NCBI GenBank assembly: GCA_034231615.1
Contig: CM067318.1
Span: 36,365,382-36,429,381, forward strand
Direction: 5' to 3'
Source: Meghimatium bilineatum
Taxonomy: Eukaryota; Mollusca; Gastropoda; Stylommatophora; Philomycidae
Length of the DNA stretch: 64,000 nucleotides
Shown here: positions 57,590-64,000 of the stretch, piece by piece
Layout: each line of letters opens with the position of its first letter
Numbering within the stretch: position 1 is the first letter of the stretch
Made by a program: the position numbers and the translations under genes
The notes under the pieces: model-generated
The model's input: the letters and a program-made list of their open reading frames with translations, nothing else
Databases searched by the model: none
What the model was told of the DNA's origin: nothing

Positions 57590-58640
57590 AAGTATCATCA
57601 TCATCATCATCATCAGGTAGCATATCCTGAACAAGATGTATCAGTTATTATAGCCTTTTGAAAATCCAGCCACTGTGGAGTTAATCTTCCTGCTTCTGTA
57701 TGTGTGTGTCATATTCAGGTGGTCTTTGATATTTTGTGTCCTTCTCCTTTTTATCTGCCTCCTTTTCATTTGCCCTGGAATCATCCCCTCCTTTTCATTG
57801 CCATGGAATCATCCCCTCCTTTTCATTGCTCTGGTATCATCCCCTCCTTTTCATTGCTCTGGTATCATCCCCTCCTTTAGGAATTTTTCTAGGCTGGCAT
57901 GTCATTTAATATGATCAAAATATTGAATATTTTTGTTTAGACAAATAATAACCCATATTAAAAATGTTATTTTTCCATTGTGATAATACATGATCATAAT
58001 AACACATGAGCCAATCATATATTATGCTAAGTGACATAGGTGATCATGTTACTTCATAAATGTCTGTCTCCTTTGCTGTTAATGAGTTTAGTTAGTGGCG
58101 TTCGTGCAAGTCACGATGGCAACCTATCTAGCAGCTTCTTTCTCTGTAAGCTTATAATTAATTAACTCTGCTTCTTCTCTTGATCCTTCCTGTGGTTACT
58201 GTTTCAGTGTTACTATTCTCATTATATACCTTAAAACTTCACTGTCTGCATCTACTTTTTGCTATAATTTGTCTTTTTACTCCAGAATTTCTGAATACCT
58301 GTAGTTTTTCTCTAGCTGTCCATAGTATTTTTAACATCCTCTCAGAAACCACATATCAATAGATACCAATTCACTTTGGACATTTTGCCATTCCATGCTT
58401 CACATCCATAGAAAATTATTGATTTGACATAGAACCTCATCAATTTAATTTGTATATACATTGATAATATTCCATTTCACAGAATGTTTCATATATTCTG
58501 AAATACCAGTATCTATTTTGGCTTGAATTACTCTATTTCAATGAAGCACTGACCATGTGATGTTAAAAGGATGTCAAAATACTTGACTTTTACACATTTG
58601 ATTTAAGGTTTTATATGTGATCGTAAAATTAAAATGGGAC
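57590..58640 (-). mobile_element. old LINE remnant, YGCEAWN region
   Basis: Minus-strand pieces SIIFYGCEAWN and TMDS/RKTTGIQKF in 58160-58460 resemble the post-RT segment of the 41.3 kb family; 57590-57680 has the 3' end type with ATCATCATCATC and GGTAGCATATCCTGAACA. Many stops; the two parts may be separate insertions. A short 28-bp tandem repeat lies inside. Confidence 0.45.
57770..57885. repeat. 28-bp repeat, four copies
   Basis: TCATCCCCTCCTTTTCATTG plus CTCTGGTA, lying inside the LINE-like remnant. Confidence 0.93.
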
Positions 58641-58969
58641 AGAAAATGTGTCTACATGGTTTCCGTAGAATGAGCTGTTGGTAAAGCGTTTTATTCTGTG
58701 CAGAACACAAATTCTATGATGCAAATTATTCAAGAAAGACCAGGTTTATTAATATAAGGAACTGTATTTAATAAATGGAAGCAGTAACCACAACTAATAC
58801 TCATAACACTGTCAATAAACAACTTTACAAAAATTTGAACTGCATTTTTCCCATTAGGGAGATGCATGGAGGTATCAGTGACATGTGTGATAAAGTCCAT
58901 ATGCTCTTGCTGTCACCATGTCATGTTCAGGGTGAGTTTTTTAATTTACACTCTGACAAAAAAAAACCA

Positions 58970-59048
58970 GTCCTTACCTGGGATCAAACTCTGGACCTCA
59001 TGGGTGTGAGGCAAAGCTCTAACCTCTTGCCCATATGCCACACTGTCA
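58970..59048 (-). mobile_element. tRNA-like SINE head
   Basis: The minus strand reads TGGCATATGGGCAAGAGGTT, AGAGCTTTGCCTCACACCCA, TGAGGTCCAGAGTTTGATCC. A- and B-box-like motifs are at tRNA spacing. The acceptor stem does not pair, so this is a SINE relic rather than a gene. Confidence 0.55.
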
Positions 59049-59443
59049 ATAGAAAGAATATAAAAAACTACATTTAATAAGTTGAGGCACTAAACAAAAC
59101 TAATCATTTTAACACTGCAAAAAGAGATCAACAACAGTAGAATTGTTTACAATTAGTAGTAAAACAGATACAGAAAGCACTGATGTATACATATTAAGAG
59201 TACCCACACCTTTATATATGTACTTGCAGAAGTAAGCCTGACACAATGCTTTTCACTATGAAAATCTATGTAGGCACATTTTCAAATACTGGTTTTATTT
59301 TAAGATTCAACTCTTATGTTATATCTTTTATCATTATACTACATCTTGGTGATGCCCATTTCTTTAGGGGAAGCATTATTTTTTTAAATATTTTATAAGA
59401 TAACAACTTATTTGACTTACACAATTGATTTTTCAAAACTTAG

Positions 59444-59520
59444 ATGGAGTCACAAAATCAGAACATCAAAATCGAGCAGAGTCAGTCAGACAGAAGCAAG
59501 AAATCATTTCATCCTGTCAA
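59444..59520 (+). CDS. MYRF: MYRF exon, NDT80-type domain continued
   Basis: A 77-base exon between an acceptor ending CAAAACTTAG and a GTAAGT donor. It reads [20 protein letters not shown] and then SFHPV plus two bases of a Lys codon. Vertebrate MYRF reads [25 protein letters not shown] at the same point, so this is the next part of the DNA-binding domain. The rest of that domain, the peptidase-S74-like intramolecular chaperone autoprocessing domain, the coiled coil and the membrane segment were not found between 59521 and 64000; the gene must run past the end of the window. Confidence 0.95.
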
Positions 59521-62450
59521 GTAAGTGTAAATATTATAACTAGATCCTACAAAGCTTAAATTGTTTTGCAACATTTTGGAAATTATCTTTATATTTTTGC
59601 ATGTAATCAGTTCTGTTGATAATTGCATAAAATAAATAATAAATAGTCTCAAAATAATAGGAAAATAAATATTGGATAAAGCTAGGAACAACTTCTTACT
59701 TTTACAGACTGGGGCAGGCAAGAAGTATGTTTTTTAACTGATTCAGCATGTAATTATTTTAGAGTCTTGATAAAAAAATTTTTTTTACTCTAAAAAGTAA
59801 ATACACTAGTCAGACCTCATTTTTTAGTTTTGTTTAAATTGTTTAATTATATCTTATTTTATGTCAAATTACAGGAAATTGGATTAACTTGATGTTTTTG
59901 ATGGCTGTTGTTTGAAAAATTGTATAGTGATAAATTTGTAGAGAATAATATATGCACACATATAATTAAAATATAAAATTACTGGACAAAAATGTTACCT
60001 GTGGAGAATCAAAGACCACAATAGCTGTGACAAAACATCTAAATGGTCTTATTTATTTTGTTGGTAAATCCACTTCTGACATACATTTTACAAAATTGAG
60101 ATTTGAATAACAGTTTGTGAACTGTTTACAATACTGTATCATGACCAGCTACTGAACAATTTAAGAATATTGTTCACAATTGTTAACGATTGTAACCAGC
60201 AGAGAACATGCATCTATGACTGGTGGAGATCATGCATATTTGAATAGCAGAGATCATGCATCTATGACTGGTAGAGATCGTGCATCTATCAATAGCGAAG
60301 TTTGTGCATCTATGACTGGTGAAGATAGTGAATCTATGACCAACAGGGATCGTGCATCTATAATAACGATGGATTCCTTTTCAGTCAGTGGCTTCATTTT
60401 CTCATTTTTCCATTTGTAATTGCTAAAAAGAAATATAATGTGAAAATAAAATATTTGATTAAATATTATGCAAATTGAAGGGACAGTGACTTGGGAAAAT
60501 GTGCACAGTGAGTCCGCCACGCATGTTTGTCCCACTAACTGTGCGCAGCTTTACCCCAAATCACATTGTTAACAACTTTTATAATGTTACAAAAAATGTT
60601 TAATAACTTAATAATACAATATATGTTTCTGTTTAGACATGTAAAATAACATGAGAGCAATGATAACAGCAGACAAAGAGTGAGAAGTTGGAAAAAAGTT
60701 TGATCGAGAACGTTAAAAAATGAATTTACCTCATGACTAAAAAAAATGACCTGCCCATGACTGATTAAAATTTGATGTGCAACAGAATTAGATGTTAGTG
60801 TGTAGCGTAGTCATGTGTGTGTGAGAAAATCCATAGTTCAGAAAAAAAGACCCTGCGAATCTTTGCCCTGCGCGCATCTTTACCCCGGCTGCCCAATAGC
60901 AAATGATTGGTGTTGTTAAAATTGTTTAAACAATATGAAAATGAGAGAAAAAATTTTTTACTTACCGAGGATCTACCATAACAATAACTATTATAGAACC
61001 TTTTCTTTCATCATATAAGTATTTCAATTTTGAAAACACAATACAATAAGCAAAGGCCTAACTTATGTTAACTGGACTCATAGATTCCTCATTATTCACA
61101 AATTAAAGGGATTTAAATGCAATCATACGCACACTACATGTTGCTGACAAACCTCAATTTTCCAAATTTTTGCTATTATAATAATTATAAACACATTTTT
61201 AAAAACAGATATAAAACATGCACATCTGATGTAATATTCTGCCATGTGTTTAAAATTTCAAAGCGAAAGTGTTTACTTCCTGTTAGAACTACTTCTGGTT
61301 AACCTTCACGGCGCTTTGGTTAAGTGTGATCGACAAAAATTTCAATGGCGGCTTTCTCCCATTGTCGGATTAATTCGACCCAATGATATATCATGCTAAA
61401 TAGGCATACCACAGCCTAATGACAGCCAGCACATAGTTCGGGCATGCACAATCGAAGCCAGTAAATTCCCACGTCCGACATGATTGTTGTAAAGATGTCT
61501 AGGTGGAAGGTACATGATTTATACTAATTAATCTGACCACATCTGCACACCGGTACGATGCCATGATGGTGGATCGGTTTTATTGACCTTTCTTTCATCA
61601 TATAATAAAATAACATTGAATCGTGGCTTGAATCATGAATTATTTAGTTTCACAGCAGTGAATATACAGAATGCAGTGTTCGTTTGGGGACTTGTACATG
61701 TTTGATATCGAATATGTTGAAGTGGCACCAAAAATGACTCTAGGCCTAAGCTCAAAGAATGATTTTACTGCAAATCTACATGTTTTATACAGTTCCCCCG
61801 GCAATATTTTGATAATTTTGCAATGAAAGAACATAAATACAACATATTTGCGTGTGGTTTAGTGTACAGTGTTGCCAAGCAATTCAATAATAAGGTATTT
61901 TTTTACTAATTTATTTCCTCTTTATTTGTTATAAAATATATGTATTTTTGGGTGAAAAACTTCTTTACCACTTTCTCATACGTCTGGTATCACACACACA
62001 TGTACATAAATTACACCAATATATGCATAATTCAATTCTTTATTTATATGTGCAGATATTATTTAAATATCTTTAACAACCAAAAAATTATCACATTTTC
62101 AAAACAGTCACCATCAATAACACAAATTTTCAAAAAAGAATCAGGTGACAGGCAGACGTTTCGTATTTTTTAATCTGGCTTGCTAAAGGTTAATCTAGGT
62201 TAGTCTAAATTTCTAAAAACGACAAAATAAATGTCACATACTAGGCGTCTCATATGAAATTTGTTATTGAAAATCATAACACTTTTGCATCTCATATGAG
62301 ATCTGCCAGGTGGAATCAGTTAAATAATTACTGGTTTTAACAACATCTGCAAGTTTTTTTTCATTTGCTAATGAATGTTTTTCCAGAATATCTGTTGCAT
62401 TTTAAAAATATAAAAAATTTATCAGTGTATTTTCTTTGATGTTAAGAAAA
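59521..62450. other. MYRF intron, no gene recognised
   Basis: A+T-rich. Contains a 29-bp-type repeat (60190-60365) and two copies of a GCGC-x-GCTTTACCCC-like phrase (about 60541 and 60878). No further MYRF exon could be found by searching for the expected VNLPPEQ and RYFMLVV-type segments. Confidence 0.6.
60190..60370. repeat. 29-30-bp repeat, about six copies
   Basis: AGATCATGCATCTATGACTG plus GTAG, with diverged units. Confidence 0.9.
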
Positions 62451-62454
62451 GTGG

Positions 62455-63425
62455 ATTAGGGAAGAGTTATCCGATGAGAATACTAAAATATGGGATGGAT
62501 ATTTATAATTACTGATTATATTAAACACAGGATGGAAATATATGTGATTTCTGATGAGTACTAAATATCTCAATATTAAACATGAGATATGATGGATATT
62601 TATGTTGTTTTTAATGAGAATACTAAACATGTGATGGATATTTATGTAATTTCAGATGTGAATACTAAACATGAGATGGATATATATGTGGTTTATGGAT
62701 GAAAATACTAAACATAGGATAGGAATAGGATAGATATTTGTTTAATTTCTGGTGGGAATACTAAACACATGATGGGATATTTATATGATTTCTGATGAGA
62801 ATACTAAATATATAATGGACATTTATGTGGTTTCTGAATAGAATACTAACCACCGAAGATGGATGTGTCAGGCCATTGGTGCAAATGAAACGTTGGCACC
62901 ACACATTTTCATTTTCTGGACTACATCCTGCTGGAAATCTAGTTGGACAGTTGTCCTGTTACAAGAGAGATCCAGTGGGGGTTTGAGAATGAACGATGAA
63001 GAAGAAGAATAGAATACTAAACATGAGATAGATATCTATTTTGTTTCCGTTGAAAATACTAAACACGTGATGGATATTTATGTGATTTCTGATGAGAATA
63101 TTAAATGTTTTGATTATTTATGTGATTTCTGATGAGAATATTAAACATATTTTAGTTATTTATGTGAATTCTGATGAGAATATTAAACATATTTTAGTTA
63201 TTTATGTGATTTCTTATGAGAATATTAAACATATTTTAGTTATTTATGTGATTTCTTATGAGAATATTAAACATATTTTAGTTATTTATGTGATTTCTGA
63301 TGAGAATATTAAACATATTTTGGTTATTTATGTGATTTCTGATGAGAATATTAAACATGTTTTGGTTATTTATGTGATTTCTGATGAGAATGCCAAACAG
63401 TTGATGAATATTTGTGCTTTATGAT
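62455..63425. repeat. 42-bp array split by SINE family B
   Basis: Clean units TATTTATGTGATTTCTGATG plus AGAATATTAAACATATTTTA at 63100-63420 and increasingly diverged units back to about 62455. The SINE at 62850-63006 is inserted in the older part. Confidence 0.93.
62850..63006 (+). mobile_element. SINE family B inside 42-bp array
   Basis: A 157-bp copy of family B, with ACCGAAGATGGATGTGTCAG at the 5' side and GAACGATGAAGAAGAA at the 3' end. The flanking 14 bases GAATAGAATACTAA occur on both sides (62836-62849 and 63007-63020). Because the host array unit also contains GAATACTAA, part of that match could be the array itself. Confidence 0.88.
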
Positions 63426-63429
63426 GAAA

Positions 63430-63715
63430 ACATTATATCATTAATAAATAATTGAAGTAGATATATGCCCTGTATAGTACAGTACTGTTCAACTATCAGT
63501 GGACCTACTAATATTCAACTATTATTGGGTACCACTATTACATCCAATCATAACATTGTGAACCTATAAACTAAAAAAGATCTATAATAAAATGCTATTC
63601 ACCTCATTTTTGTGGGAATTTTGATGATCTTTTATGGGAAATTCATGGAAAGGGGTAAGGGAGAGAGTAAACCCCCCTCTTTTTACTTTATTCCTTTTGC
63701 TCATTTTATTTTTCT
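63430..63715. other. intron, nothing recognised
   Basis: No repeat or exon seen. A candidate acceptor at 63947 (TATACAG) is followed by a stop in the required phase, so it is not taken as an exon. Confidence 0.5.
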
Positions 63716-63870
63716 TCTAACATCATTCTCAAACTCCTGCAAATTAACAGGATGAAGTCCAGAGAACAGAATGCATTGTGTCACAGTTTGACAGCATAGC
63801 TTCAGTATCTGTGCCTTTCAGCCTGACACATTCTGCATCAGCAAGGACTATGGGTCACTTATTTCCTAGT
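63716..63870 (-). mobile_element. SINE family A, partial
   Basis: Plus strand CTCAAACTCCTGCAAATTAA and on through CAGCCTGACACATTCTGC matches 53276-53400 with more divergence; the 5' half is missing. Confidence 0.78.
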
Positions 63871-64000
63871 ACTAAATGTTATATTATAATGTTATAAGAT
63901 GGTAGGTATTTGAAGGGTTTCAACATTTCATTCTTCCTTGTATACAGGCTTGACCTGAGGTGGTAAACATTAGATATGGAAGTATTGTTATTGCTAAATT

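Noticed and set aside
63940..64000. Next MYRF exon after TATACAG at 63947
   Set aside because: In the phase required by the preceding exon the sequence hits a stop after a few codons and does not resemble VNLPPEQ.

Overview
This window is animal (metazoan) DNA, most likely from a lophotrochozoan and probably a mollusc. The genes it carries are split by GT-AG introns. Intergenic and intronic DNA is A+T-rich and full of long, nearly perfect tandem arrays. There are dozens of decayed non-LTR retrotransposon pieces, several SINE families, and small DNA transposons. The mollusc assignment is inference from the style of the repeats and LINE proteins, not from a marker gene.

Only one host gene can be supported. 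It is a plus-strand orthologue of MYRF, the membrane-bound myelin regulatory factor family of NDT80-fold transcription factors. Seven exons are visible: 24761-25174, 42383-42465, 45680-45989, 52674-52798, 55494-55665, 56870-57065 and 59444-59520. Their splice phases join without a break (about 1.38 kb of coding sequence over 34.8 kb). They encode a His/Gln-rich N-terminal region, the proline/serine motif with [12 protein letters not shown], a basic nuclear-localisation-like KKRK motif, and the first part of the DNA-binding domain. The start codon and first exon were not found. The rest of the DNA-binding domain, the self-cleaving chaperone domain and the membrane segment must lie beyond 64000.

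Layout. Positions 1-18500 are upstream of the first visible exon (intergenic or intron): minisatellites of 16, 23, 30, 52, 31, 46 and 42 bp, (TA)n and (TCTG)n tracts, LINE 3' ends on both strands, and two small DNA-transposon-like elements. Positions 18655-22465 hold a nearly complete LINE with endonuclease, reverse transcriptase and RNase H in one frame, broken only by five stop codons. A MITE with 23-bp perfect inverted ends (22720-23028) and a 32-bp satellite (23105-24235) follow. From 24761 on, the MYRF introns are packed with retroelement fragments, SINEs with clear target-site duplications, a hAT-type element with perfect 8-bp duplication (29475-30113), and further tandem arrays. From 59520 to 64000 only A+T-rich intron with a 42-bp array and SINEs is seen.

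The most interesting mobile-DNA signal is a family group of short retroelements ending in (GAA)n. They share a core sequence with each other. Their 3' ends resemble the 3' end of the resident RNase H-bearing LINE, which suggests a LINE/SINE partnership. Several of these SINEs, and LINE pieces, sit inside tandem arrays and so date the arrays as older than the insertions.
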